Below the pieces are notes generated by a model, which searched no databases, had not been told where the DNA came from, and saw only the letters and a list, made by a program, of their open reading frames with translations. Made by a program: the position numbers and the translations under genes. From Helichrysum umbraculigerum (lineage: Eukaryota > Streptophyta > Magnoliopsida > Asterales > Asteraceae): DNA of 64,000 nt. Each line of letters starts with the position of its first letter. Position 1 is the stretch's first letter. Location: NCBI GenBank assembly GCA_949592205.1, contig CATIUR010000006.1, positions 13,223,001 through 13,287,000 of the forward strand, in the 5' to 3' direction. Of this stretch, positions 21,951 to 31,652 are shown one piece after another.

Positions 21951-22664
21951 CTCATAATCGAAGCTTAACCCGTAAGTAATAAGTTTGCTCCCGTGACATG
22001 CTCGTAAATGAGCAAGCATCAGTAACGAATATTTAGTCACCCATTTCTACGTGTAAATCGGTACGTGGCAGCGCTACTGCCCCGGGCGGGGAGGGTCATT
22101 TCCCTAATGGATCCATTAACTAGTGTTCGCGCTTAAGTCCATAACTAACGATATATGATGGAGAGACTTCTGTAAATAGTAAACAACTCATGCAATTCCG
22201 TTTGGTATAGTAAGCAGTTTAGTACTTGTGTTCAAGAAAAATCAGTAGCATGTATCTCCCCCAATAAGATAAAACAGTAAAAGTGGGGCCGTAAGACTCA
22301 CCTGAGTCTGGTAATAAGCCGTAGCAAATAGCAAGTAGTAAATATAGCAAGTAGGTTCTCCGAACCCGTAACCTTCAAATGCCTATTCATATGAAGTTAT
22401 GTAAGTATGCGTCTCACGAGACGTTTCGTTTAGTTGTACACAACTAGTATAGCCAATGTTTGTCCGTATGTTTGTAATTGTTCGTTTGTTGAAAAACATG
22501 TTTGGGCCCGTTGGTGACGGTTTGTAGCAAAATTTCTAAAATGTTGACTTTGCTACAGTAAATGTGCTACAGTGAATTGCTACAGTAAAATTTGACTTTT
22601 TGCTACAGTAACTTTGACTTTTCTATAGTGAAAATCCTTTAAAATTTCCAAGTTTTCTGTTTTC

Positions 22665-22940
22665 TGCGACATAAGGATTTGTATGCGACACAAGGGTTGT
22701 GTCGCATGAAGGATGCGACACAAGAGCTCTGCGACACAGTGGTTGTGTCGCAAAAAGCTTGCGATGCTAATTCAATAGCGACAGAACGGTTGTGTCGTAT
22801 AAAATACGACATAGTATTGCGACATAGAGTGCGACACAATATTGTGTCGCAAAGGTTACGACACTAAGGGTTGATACGACACAAGGTGCGACACTAATGG
22901 GTTTATGCGACACAGTGTGCGACACAAGGCTTGTGTCGCA
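22665..22940 (-). repeat. GCGACACAA palindrome array in the solo LTR
   Basis: Alternating GCGACACAA and TTGTGTCGC units with spacers of 3-15 bases. It is positionally equivalent to 2298-2585 and 56333-56702. ORFs crossing it are repeat artefacts. Confidence 0.85.
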
Positions 22941-23851
22941 CGTATGAACACCAGCCCAGAAACTTTCGGGTTTCAAGAATTTCCGACCAAAAACGCAAAT
23001 CTAACCCATTTTTGAGCTATAAAATCGTGTATTCTTCATGTATTAGGTTATAACTATGTTGTGTACACATCAAAACATCAAAACATTACACCAAATTGAA
23101 TAGATCTAAGATTTTTGAAATTTCTTACTTTTACAAATCGAGCTAAATGGAGGATGAGATGATGAAAACGATCTTGATATTCTTGTTCCACTCGTGATGG
23201 TGATTCCGAATATGTAATTTTCGTGGGTCGGTTTGTATTCTGAAAATTTGGTGTGGATTTGGTTGAGAGTGTTTGGAAGATGTGTGTGTGTTTGAAGTGG
23301 TGAAAATGAAAGAATGGGAGGAGGGGTTGGTTGGGGTTGGCTGATCCAAAGGGGGAGGGAGGGGAAAACGCTCCCTAAAACTCAGTGTTTACACCGTGTC
23401 CTAATCGTTTAATCCTTTGTTTTTAGTATTTTAACCAAACCGTTATATTTTAAAATGTAACTGGAATATTTAAATAAAAATACTTTGAAATTAATAATAA
23501 AACATTTGTCGAAGTATTTATATTATTAGTTCGCGTTTATTACGTTTTGTTGCATTATTTAAATGTCGTCGCAATAATATGTAAATAATGTTCGTTCAAT
23601 TGCGTATTTTATATAACAAAATACATTCTTATTATCTAAGTAAATTTCTGTCACCAACGTCCAAATAACTATGTCGGACTACGTCCGGTTAATTCGCACG
23701 ATTCATCCGAATCGCGTAAGTACACACATATATATATAAATCACCTTATATATATACAAATAGAGTCTGCAATTAGTCCTATTACATACTAATTACATCT
23801 AGTTACAATTAATTAGGCGTAATTAATCACCCTAATTTAGCAGGTGTTAAA

Positions 23852-25280
23852 GTTTTGGGCTTGAAGAGATTTGTAAAAAGGGGTTAAATCCTAAGGAATG
23901 TCAAGGTCCTCTAATTGCACCTATACCGCGTACGGTACTCAACCAATGTGGTCTCGAAGTGCATACCAGGAGCAAGTTCTAATTCCGGATGTAAGCATCG
24001 GCACACACTCATCAAACGAATAGTGAAGCATTAAAAATGAATGCTTTTCATTGGCTCAAGATTCCTTACTACAAGTATGGGTTGTATGTACCTAGCCATG
24101 CCATGCCCTTTTTAGATCATCATTTCAGCTCAAGAAATTCCTAACTTATTTAATCTTATTTTCCAAAATACATTACTCATATATGAAAATGATTCCCCTC
24201 AAGACAATTTAATTCAAAAATTTTTGAAAAATTTTAAGCCAAAGTGAGGTTTTAAAATTGAGGAACATTTTTCGAGTTTTTCTTTTGAAAATGAGAATCT
24301 GACCTAAGGTATTCTATACCGCTATCCCACACTTAGAGGAACATTGTCCCTAATGTTCTCTTGAGTTGAGAATTTTCTGAAAGTAAAATCCCACACTTAG
24401 AGTTTGAACATATCGGAAAATGTTTCTCAAGTGTTTGTTTTGGGCTGGAATCCCACACTTAGTGATAAGCTTAGGATATCGTATAGATTATTAAACGGTA
24501 AAAGTAAAACAAATACTATCATAACAAAACAGTGGTAAGAATGAAGAAACTCCCCTATACGGTTGCGAGCTGAGGATCTGAAAGGTAGACTGCATCGGTA
24601 CCAGTGTTTGCTGGGTCAGACTTTGTCTTCATGAAGTGCACTCAAGCTCATGTTGTATACTCTTCATTCACACCATCCACCAACTTTTCTCAAAAATAAC
24701 TCAGAATAAAAGGATAGATTGTAGAAAATAAAGTGATAACATCACCAGGATGCGGGCATAATCAACCAAGATACACCAAATGTTGGATAGAGATAACGGA
24801 CAAGGATCCTAATCATTGTGAGCCATTGATGTAACTTAACGGCTTATGATGATCTGAAGTGCTGAATCCGATGACCATAAACTTCTATCACCTAAGATCC
24901 TCTTTGACGAACCGATGGGATAAATGTAATGTTGTTCTTGTCGGATTAGATCTCCAGCTTCCATTTCAATCCCGTCTTCAATACTTTAATGTCCATTCCT
25001 TGATCAGCTTATATTCCTAAGGTTTAGCAGTGAACTCATACAAGCTGGAAGAACTGCTAGCTATGTGGTGATTCATGGTCCCTACTGGTGGTAATGATAG
25101 GTGTGATGGGTGGATAAGTAGGTGGATGTGGTAGCGGTGGTTTCAGGTTCCATTTAACGCTCTGCTAGTAACCAAGGATGTGGTAAGGTATGGTTGGATT
25201 CATGCAATATGTGGGAACATATGGTGAATGTCAAGGTTATCTGCACGATTTACAATTCTGAAAGAGCTGGAATATGATCA
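23852..25280 (-). other. Athila/Tat-type element 1, internal region continued
   Basis: Resumes after the solo LTR and aligns with 43931-45700 of element 2. Three minus-strand purine-rich TAAGTGTGGGA motifs recur (plus-strand TCCCACACTTAG near 24333, 24390 and 24452). No coding frame is supported. Confidence 0.75.
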
Positions 25281-25546
25281 TGTAACACCCTCAAATTTCG
25301 GTTTGCGGAAGCGATCGGGTCGGGTGTTACTAAATCAAATATCACAAGCACAAAGATATATAATGAACGACTCTAAATGAGACGTTGAAAATAGTTATAC
25401 ATTTACCAAATAAAACGTTTACAAAGTTAATAGTGATTTTCAATTACATAAATTGAAATACAAAGTAAATGCAGTGTTGTCCCAAAGTTTGAAAACATGC
25501 GACTCGAGCTAGCATAGCTTGCAGTGGTCCTAATCCTGCGGGCCAC

Positions 25547-27177
25547 CTGAGAATACATACTAAAACAGGTCAGCTATAAAGCTGGTGAGTTCACAGAGAA
25601 TTTAATATGAAATCGTGTGATAATATCATCCGTATTATAAAAAGCGGTTATCCACCGTATATTTAGATTAAGCGAGTTTGCAAAGACATTACCAAAGTTA
25701 TATATCGGGGTGTAGGTTACCCTAACCATATGATTTACTAGATAGTGGAGTTTAGTATGTATCGGCTATTAGTCTTTACTTAGAAGTACGGGTTCCTAGA
25801 AGTAGGTCACCTACCCATGTAGGAACCACAACATATGTTGATTAGTTAATAAGTAATCCCGAGTCCCAATAATCCAACGGATTATCCTGCAAATATATAA
25901 GTAATGAAAGTAGCACTACGTGCATACTTTATGTTCAAGAGCACCACGTGCTGGTTAGATAAACAATGAAGCAACCTGTGCTTAAGTTCAAATGTAGTGA
26001 GGCACTCCGTGCCTGATGTACGTAATACGTATGCATAGATATGAAGCACCACGTGCTTAGTAAGACAGTAGTATGTATACATCAACATGTATAGGTAATC
26101 AGTGGTAGCACCACGTGCCAAGTAGTGGTTCAACGAACCCGGAAGTAGCACAACGTGCCCGGAAGTAGCACAACGTGCCCGGAAGTAGCGCAACGCGCCC
26201 AGTGATGGCCCTACAGGCTCTGCAGTAGCATAACATGCCTACTGTATGTTCAATGAAGCATTACATGCTTGTTTAACGTTAATGAAGCACTACGTGCTTA
26301 ATGGTGTAATCAGGGGGTGTACATATGTATATATATATAAGCGAAGCACCGCGTGCTTGTTAGTGTAAGCGTGTGTACATCATCATGTACATGTAATCGT
26401 AAGTAGCACAACGTGCCAAGTAGTGGTTCAGCGAACCCGGAAGTAGCACAACGTGCCCGGAAGTAGCACAACGTGCCCGGAAGTAGCGCAACGCGCCCAG
26501 TAATGGCCCCACGGGCTCGGTAGTAGCACAACGTGCTAAACAGTTTATGTATGCATAAATTAGTGTAAGATATCTACAGATAAACACTACACTCAATTTA
26601 TGTGCGTTTATTACCCTACGGTAATGTTGAAGGTGCAATCTAACAATCTACACCTATGAGTAAAGTTTAGTGTTCGTAATGTATCTAAGTGTGACTAATC
26701 ACCACCTAGATGATGGGTGTAGCATGTTATGTCTAGATGCGTATGAACGCCCCCTAGCTATTCTGAGTAGTACAAAATGCCTAAGTGTGTCATTACGACA
26801 CTTAGTTGTCGAAAAGTACCTACAGCACTTAGATGATGGATGCTATCAGCCGGTTCTATAAATCGTGACTTGATTAGTGAGTGTGGTCTCCATGTTGTGT
26901 TTCACTAGTAAACTAACCAAGTTTAGTAATAATGCCTCGCCGATGTGACGAGTGTTTAAGTGATGTTACTTGTATAATTTTAGTTGTTGTTTAACTAAGG
27001 CACACTTAGTTTGCATAATGTATACGGTTGTCTCAAGGTGTTGGAGTCTAACATGTCGTTTGCAAACAGTTGTAAAGCAGTTGTAAGTTCGTTTACTAAT
27101 GAAAAGTAAGTAAATCACGAGTATGTATCTCCCCCAAAATCAGTGAAAACAGTAAAAAGGAGGGGCTATGAACTCAC
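25547..27177 (-). other. Putative LTR intron of gag-only element 1 (3' LTR copy)
   Basis: The donor CCAG|GTGAGT begins at 27177, followed by AGCCCC, TTTTTACTGTTTT and GGGGGAGATAC. The 3' end has GTGAACTCAC, the hairpin CAGCT-TTAT-AGCTG overlapping the branch-like CTGAC, GTTTTAG and TATTCTCAG|GTGG (last base 25547). At 1631 bp it is longer than in other families because of the enlarged hairpin array. Confidence 0.55.
25871..26540 (-). repeat. Array of short covarying hairpins in LTR
   Basis: More than fifteen short inverted repeats with 4-7-bp stems and loops of about 3 nt: AGGCAC-TCC-GTGCCT, AAGCAC-TAC-GTGCTT, AAGCAT-TAC-ATGCTT, AAGCAC-CGC-GTGCTT, GCAC-AAC-GTGC, ATCC-AAC-GGAT. Stem positions change in pairs (C-G to T-A) while the hairpin layout is kept. 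ORFs across it are artefacts. Confidence 0.85.
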
Positions 27178-27526
27178 CTGGGAGAGCTAGCGATCCTAAG
27201 ATACGCGCGTGTACAATGAAGACCTCCTAGTGTCCTAAACACGTAAGGTTTCGTATAAGTACATAGACAATTATATAATTTATCCAATTCGTTTGCTTGA
27301 TCGGTTAAACCGTACTCAATGTGTTTGACACGCGTTTATGTTTCAAGGTTTGTAAGAAAGTTCGGTTCGTTCGCGGTGTATTGGAATTATATTTTGAAAA
27401 TATAATTATAGTGCTTTTCGTATAAATAACCTCGTTTAAACGCGTTTCAGTTCGTATATGTTTGCGTATATGTTTCCGGATAAGTTTGACATTTTAAAAG
27501 TGAGTTTTTAGTTCAAAAACTGATAA

Positions 27527-27980
27527 TAGCGACACTTCATGCGTCACTGAGGGGTTTATAGCGTCACTAGGCTAGTGACTCAGAAGTTTGGAAAATTCAG
27601 CATTTTTAGCGACACTTAATTAGTGCCGCTATAGGTTAGTGACGCATATAGCGTCACTTAGGAAGTGACGCAGAGGGCATAGTGACGCAGTTCGTTTCTA
27701 CCGAAAGTTGTGGTTTCTGCTGAAGATAGCGACACTTAAGAAGTGTCGCATGTTTCTGCCGAAGGTTATATGACCGCGTCACTATAGAAGTGACGGTATA
27801 AGTGTTTTAGCGGCACTCAGGTAGTGTCGCTATAAGGGCGACTCGTTGACATAGCGTCACTTAAGAAGTGACGGTGTGCGTGTGATAGCGTCACTTAAGT
27901 AGTGACGCTATAAGGTGGCAGAGTGGTATAGCGACACTAAGTGACGCTGGTACTGTTTTTGGTCTGTGGGCGACACTTCA
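27527..27980 (-). repeat. GTGACGC/GTGTCGC palindrome array in LTR
   Basis: About twelve units of TAGCGACACTT or TAGCGTCACTT paired with AAGTGTCGC or AAGTGACGC, for example AGCGTCACTTAAGTAGTGACGCT shown as AGCGTCACT-TAAGT-AGTGACGCT. It takes the place of the GCGACACAA array of other families. Confidence 0.85.
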
Positions 27981-28119
27981 GGCTGTTCGACGGGTTTTCA
28001 CCCAAAACCACGGATCGAAGCCAAAAACTCCAAAATCGACAACAACAAACTTATATAATGATGATATACGATGAAACAAGTGATATAAACATGTATTTAA
28101 GTGTAGATCGGAAGTTTTC

Positions 28120-28433
28120 TTACAAATCAAAATGAGATCCGAAAATGGTGAAATGATGATGGAATCGGATGATGATGATGATGATGATGTTGTTGCTTCC
28201 ACTTGGATGATACTCGACGATGGTGATGATGATTTCGTGATGGTGGAGGCGGTGGTCCGGCGATTGTTGTGTAACCGAGAGAGAGAGAGGAGTAAGGGTG
28301 TGTTGGTGATGAAAATGAAAAGGGAAAGAAATGGGAGAAATGGGGAGGCCGGCTCCCCTTTTGTGGTGGGTGGGTTTCCCCAATTTGCGGTATAAAATAC
28401 CCGTGTTTTCGTACCCGTTCGTAAAATAAACAA
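28120..28433. other. Low-complexity tract (GAT, GAGA repeats), no gene
   Basis: (GAT)n near 28165-28190, GAGAGAGAGAG near 28280 and G-rich sequence produce long open frames on both strands. Composition and exact duplication in the other LTR show that it is LTR leader sequence. It ends before a donor-like TTGTAAG on the minus strand (28115-28125). Confidence 0.8.
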
Positions 28434-28770
28434 ACTTTTTAATTTCGAAATATTTACTCGTATAATTAATAATGGTTTCGAGTTGGAACATTTTATAAAA
28501 ATAAAATGTTTAAATTTAAGTTGTTCTAGTTATTTTAGTTTTTATATATATCATTTTTTTTTTTTTAAATGATACGAAAGTATTTAAGTTTCGTCCAACT
28601 AAAATACGTTTTAAACAAAACGATTTATGTTCTAAAATAGTTTAATATTTCCCGTGTAAATAACGTTTATTAAAAATAATAACACATTATTTAAAAGTAA
28701 TACGTACTAAATACGATTGTTTAAAGTTTAAAATAGGCGCGAAAATTTGCCTTTTTGACCGGGTGTTACA

Positions 28771-28804
28771 TTCTCCCCCTGTTATGAAAATTTCGTCCCG
28801 AAAT
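28771..28804 (-). promoter_or_regulatory. PPT and pre-PPT palindrome of gag-only element 1
   Basis: On the minus strand ATTTCGGGACGAAAT (28804-28790) is followed by AACAGGGGGAGAA directly against the LTR at 28770. The arrangement is identical to 1379-1412. Confidence 0.88.
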
Positions 28805-28870
28805 TTAAAGTAGTGTCGTGGTCGCGTGGGGTCTGGGGAGTAATGTATGAACGAGGTGTTTATCGCGTAA

Positions 28871-29190
28871 CTTGTAGACATAAAGTGTCTATGACTAGGT
28901 TGTATAGCAGTCAACAGATGACTGTATCGCAGTTTATCATTGTAGTCACATTCTGACTATATTGTTTACATGTTTAAGTTGTGGTTACTGAGGAACCGTT
29001 TACATTGTAGTCCATTCGGGACTAGATAGTTGTCACAACGTGACCGTTTTATAAATTGTCCTATCAGGACCAAATATCTAGCAGATAATAAATTAGCTAG
29101 TCTGCTGAAAGCAAACTCGAAACGTTTATGTTGGCCTAGGTAAACTAGCCCTATAGTACATTCGGCACTAAATCAATGCCACACGGTATT
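28871..29190 (-). repeat. Hairpin array between gag stop and PPT
   Basis: Successive short inverted repeats about 25-40 bases apart: TAGACA-TAAAG-TGTCTA, CAGTCA-ACAGA-TGACTG, AGTCA-CATTC-TGACT, TAGTCC-ATTCG-GGACTA, GTCAC-AAC-GTGAC, GTCC-TATCA-GGAC. Stem sequences differ and spacing is similar, as in the LTR and leader arrays. No coding frame. Confidence 0.75.
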
Positions 29191-29265
29191 AAGTAATCAG
29201 TAACACGTACTTAATGTAAATTAAAATTGTTAAGTTCTAGATGAATGACGCACCCATAGTAGTAA

Positions 29266-30288
29266 TCAGAGGTTAGTCAGGCGTCGTTGACAAATTTTCG
29301 GGCAGTCCCTTTTGAGGTGTCCAGAGTCTCCGCATTCGAAACAGACCTTCGGGCCGTTAGGGTTTGAGATAGTAGTAGGGACTCTGCAGTTCTTTGTTGG
29401 GTGTCCATAGCTTTTGCACCTATTGCATGGCGTGCCACATGCCCCCGTATGATGGCTTTCGCATTTGGGGCAGAAGGGTTTGTTTCCCTTGTATTTCTTT
29501 TCTCCGGGTTTGATTATGTTGAGTGGTACAGGTTCAGGTCTTAAGGTTAGCTGGTGGCTATTGCTGGGATTTCCATCCCATTTCCTTTTGCCATAGGGAT
29601 TAGGAGATCGAGGGTGTGACTCGTTGTCGGCTTTCATCGCCATTAGTTCATGAGCTAAACGTATGGCTTTTCGGATGGTTGTAGGTGCGGATGAGATGAC
29701 GTTCCCTCGAATAGGTTCAGGGAGTCCTAGAATGTATTTTCTGATACGCGTGGACTCTGAGTTTACTAGGTTTGGGCATAAAGGTGCCAATTGTTGGAAT
29801 CGAGTGGTGTATGAGGTGATGTCATTCCCTTTTACAGTGAGGCTCCAGAGTTCCACCTCGAGTCGATGTATTTCCTCGTTAGGGCAGTACTCTTCCTTGA
29901 GCATTTGTTTCAGTTCCTCCCAATGCATCCTGTAAGCAACGTCGGTGCTCATGGAATGAACTTGGGTGTTCCACCAGGTAAGTGCACCTTCCTCAAAAGT
30001 GCAGGTAGAGAGTCTGACCTTGCGGTCGTCAGGGCATTCGCAGAGACAGAATATGGATTCCATTTTCTCAATCCACCTAGTTAAGCCAATAGCTCCTTCG
30101 GTTCCCGAGAAATGTAGTGGTTTGCACCTCATAAATTCTTTATAAGTGCAGGGCCTCGTTTGGAGTGGGTTATTCAGTGCGGTATCGCCGTCAGTTCGTA
30201 AATTTCGGGAGAGTAACGCATCGGTCACTCCTTGAGCAATGTATCGGGCGAGATCAGCCTCGTTGAAAGTTAGTTGTCTTGAAGACAT
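29266..30288 (-). CDS. Gag polyprotein of gag-only element 1, intact
   Basis: A complete 340-codon frame starting MSSRQLTFNEADLARYIAQG. Residues about 60-190 are the Retrotrans_gag capsid-like domain (FSGTEGAIGLTRWIEKMESI, then GALTWWN, YCPNEEIHRLEVELWSL and DITSYTTRFQQLAPLCPNLV). Zinc knuckles follow: CNRCKSYGHPTKNC and CFECGDSGHLKRDC, both C-x2-C-x4-H-x4-C, preceded by a degenerate CPKCESHHTGAC. It ends 11 residues after the last knuckle with no protease. Gag should assemble the particle and bind its RNA. The intact frame and near-identical LTRs suggest recent trans-mobilisation. There is no sign of decayed pol between gag and PPT. Confidence 0.93.
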   Translation of the reverse strand: MSSRQLTFNEADLARYIAQGVTDALLSRNLRTDGDTALNNPLQTRPCTYKEFMRCKPLHFSGTEGAIGLTRWIEKMESIFCLCECPDDRKVRLSTCTFEEGALTWWNTQVHSMSTDVAYRMHWEELKQMLKEEYCPNEEIHRLEVELWSLTVKGNDITSYTTRFQQLAPLCPNLVNSESTRIRKYILGLPEPIRGNVISSAPTTIRKAIRLAHELMAMKADNESHPRSPNPYGKRKWDGNPSNSHQLTLRPEPVPLNIIKPGEKKYKGNKPFCPKCESHHTGACGTPCNRCKSYGHPTKNCRVPTTISNPNGPKVCFECGDSGHLKRDCPKICQRRLTNL

Positions 30289-31652
30289 GTTCCTTTAAGA
30301 AAAGGCAAATGTGTGTAAGTTGTCGTGATAGAGTTGATTTTTCCTTAGTATTTCATAAGTGTGAGATAAGATTCTATATCCGTATCTAAGTTGAGGTTTC
30401 CAGTTTTGTGTGTGGCGGACATCGTCCCGCGTTACGTGATTTTTATATGACAGTTTTCGTTTCTATCGAGTTCATGTTGTTATCGTAGTCTAACAGACTA
30501 TATAATGTAGTACTAAGGTATTATAGATGCAATCCTAATGAATTAGACTGCACTCATCGAACGAGACATCACATGCCTTAGTAGTCGTGGTTTGGCACTT
30601 CGTGCCTAGTAATGTAATCACGTATGCGTATAAGTGTACAAGTGCCTACAGTGAGTGTTCATATGTAAAGTAATCGAGTGGGACACCTCGTGTCCAGTAG
30701 AGTAGTCATATATACATATATGGTGTACACGTAACTATACAAGTATACGTGCGTAGTAAAAGTCAGGTGTGGCACTTCGTGCCCAGCTAAGTAAGTGTAT
30801 ATGTATATACGTAAGTCGTACATGCAACTATAACAAGTCTACATGTATAATGAATAGTAGCTCATCGAGCCTGGGTGTAGCACAGCGTGCTAAAATGTAG
30901 TGCCCGAAGCACCGTAAGGAAATCAGATTGTAGTGCAAAAGTACTATGAAACGCAGCACTATGTGCCGTAATGTAGTGCCCACGGCACCGTAATTTGCAG
31001 TACCCATGTACTGTGAGCGTAGCATCAACATGCTATTATTTGTAGTATTAACATACTATGAGGTTTGCACTAACGTGCTCAAATCGTGGTATCAACATAC
31101 CCTAAAATCGTGGCATCACGTGCCATTATGTTACACAAGTATAGCCCTCAGGCCGTCAGTAAGTTTGAAGGAAATTCGTGGACTTAGTCATTACGAGTAT
31201 CCCTCGCAATACTAATCAGTCGTGACTAATCTGATCAAAATTTGAGGTCAAGTCGCAAAGGTTGGGAAGCTGGCGATATGCCACTTCGAAAGTATATATC
31301 AGTACTACAGCGGAATTATGTAAGATGTAATCGTACCTACATGTATACAGATATGTAGGAATAATATACACGTAAGGCCTATTCATATATACCTACAGTA
31401 CATATAATAGCCTAGGGTGTCTAGCAATTAGCAATCAGAGTCAACTACGCATTCCTGTTTCAGTATAACCCCTTTCAGATCTTACATCATCTTTATTTAA
31501 TTGTACATAGTTAGCTACGCTATGTTAAATTAAACTCGTATGATGTAATTCCTGAACCAGTCATACCTAATGAGGAATACAGCCTAACGGTCATAGTCTA
31601 GGCCCACTAAATGCAACCTAGTTCACTATAACCTTAGGCTCTGATACCAATC
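30289..31652 (-). other. Leader (PBS to gag) of gag-only element 1
   Basis: The PBS TTGGTATCAGAGCC reads on the minus strand at 31650-31637, two bases from the LTR. The 1.35-kb leader has no supported ORF and its middle part (30594-31135) is a dense hairpin array. Non-coding sequence remains on either side. Confidence 0.85.
30594..31135 (-). repeat. Hairpin array in the gag leader with covarying stems
   Basis: Tandem short hairpins with changing stems and fixed layout: GGCAC-TTC-GTGCC (twice), GGACAC-CTC-GTGTCC, TAGCAT-CAAC-ATGCTA, TAGTAT-TAAC-ATACTA, CAGTAC-CCAT-GTACTG, GCAC-TAAC-GTGC, GGTAT-CAAC-ATACC. Paired substitutions preserve every stem. The design is that of the LTR array, but the sequences are distinct. 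Confidence 0.85.

Larger units (their letters stand above)
19557..22301 (-). other. Putative LTR intron, split by an insertion
   Basis: On the minus strand, ACTCAG|GTGAGT (first intron base 22301) is followed by GGCCCC, TTTTACTGTTTT and GGGGGAGATAC. At the other end are CTGTGAG, the hairpin CCAACC-TTTT-GGTTG merging into TTGAC, TTTTTAGC and TTCTCAG|GTAC (last base 19557). The solo LTR 19758-21950 sits inside. Confidence 0.5.
19236..23851 (-). mobile_element. Solo Tekay-type LTR, interrupted by another solo LTR
   Basis: TGTAACACCCCCG to AGGTGTTAAA with GTTTT duplications (19231-19235 and 23852-23856). Removing the nested insert leaves about 2.42 kb, matching the solo LTR at 55159-57613. Orientation is minus, by homology to the gag-only elements. 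The last bases (TTAAA instead of TTACA) have mutated. There is no internal sequence, so it arose by LTR-LTR recombination. Confidence 0.9.
25281..28770 (-). mobile_element. 3' LTR of gag-only element 1
   Basis: TGTAACACCCTC to GGGTGTTACA, 3490 bp. On the minus strand the order is: palindrome array (27980-27527), donor-like site (27177), hairpin array (26540-25871), acceptor-like site (25547), terminal inverted repeat GTAACACCC/GGGTGTTAC (25330-25282). The first 600 bases include an AT-rich U3-like part and a GAT-repeat tract. Confidence 0.95.

Noticed and set aside
26310..26638. ORFs rich in RARCATS-like repeats (also at 25882 and 32254-33010)
   Set aside because: They run across the hairpin array; the peptide repeats are a by-product of the DNA repeats.
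28120..28433. Overlapping ORFs on both strands, repeated near 34492-34805
   Set aside because: GAT/GAGA low-complexity LTR sequence, exactly duplicated in both LTRs of one element; no protein domain.
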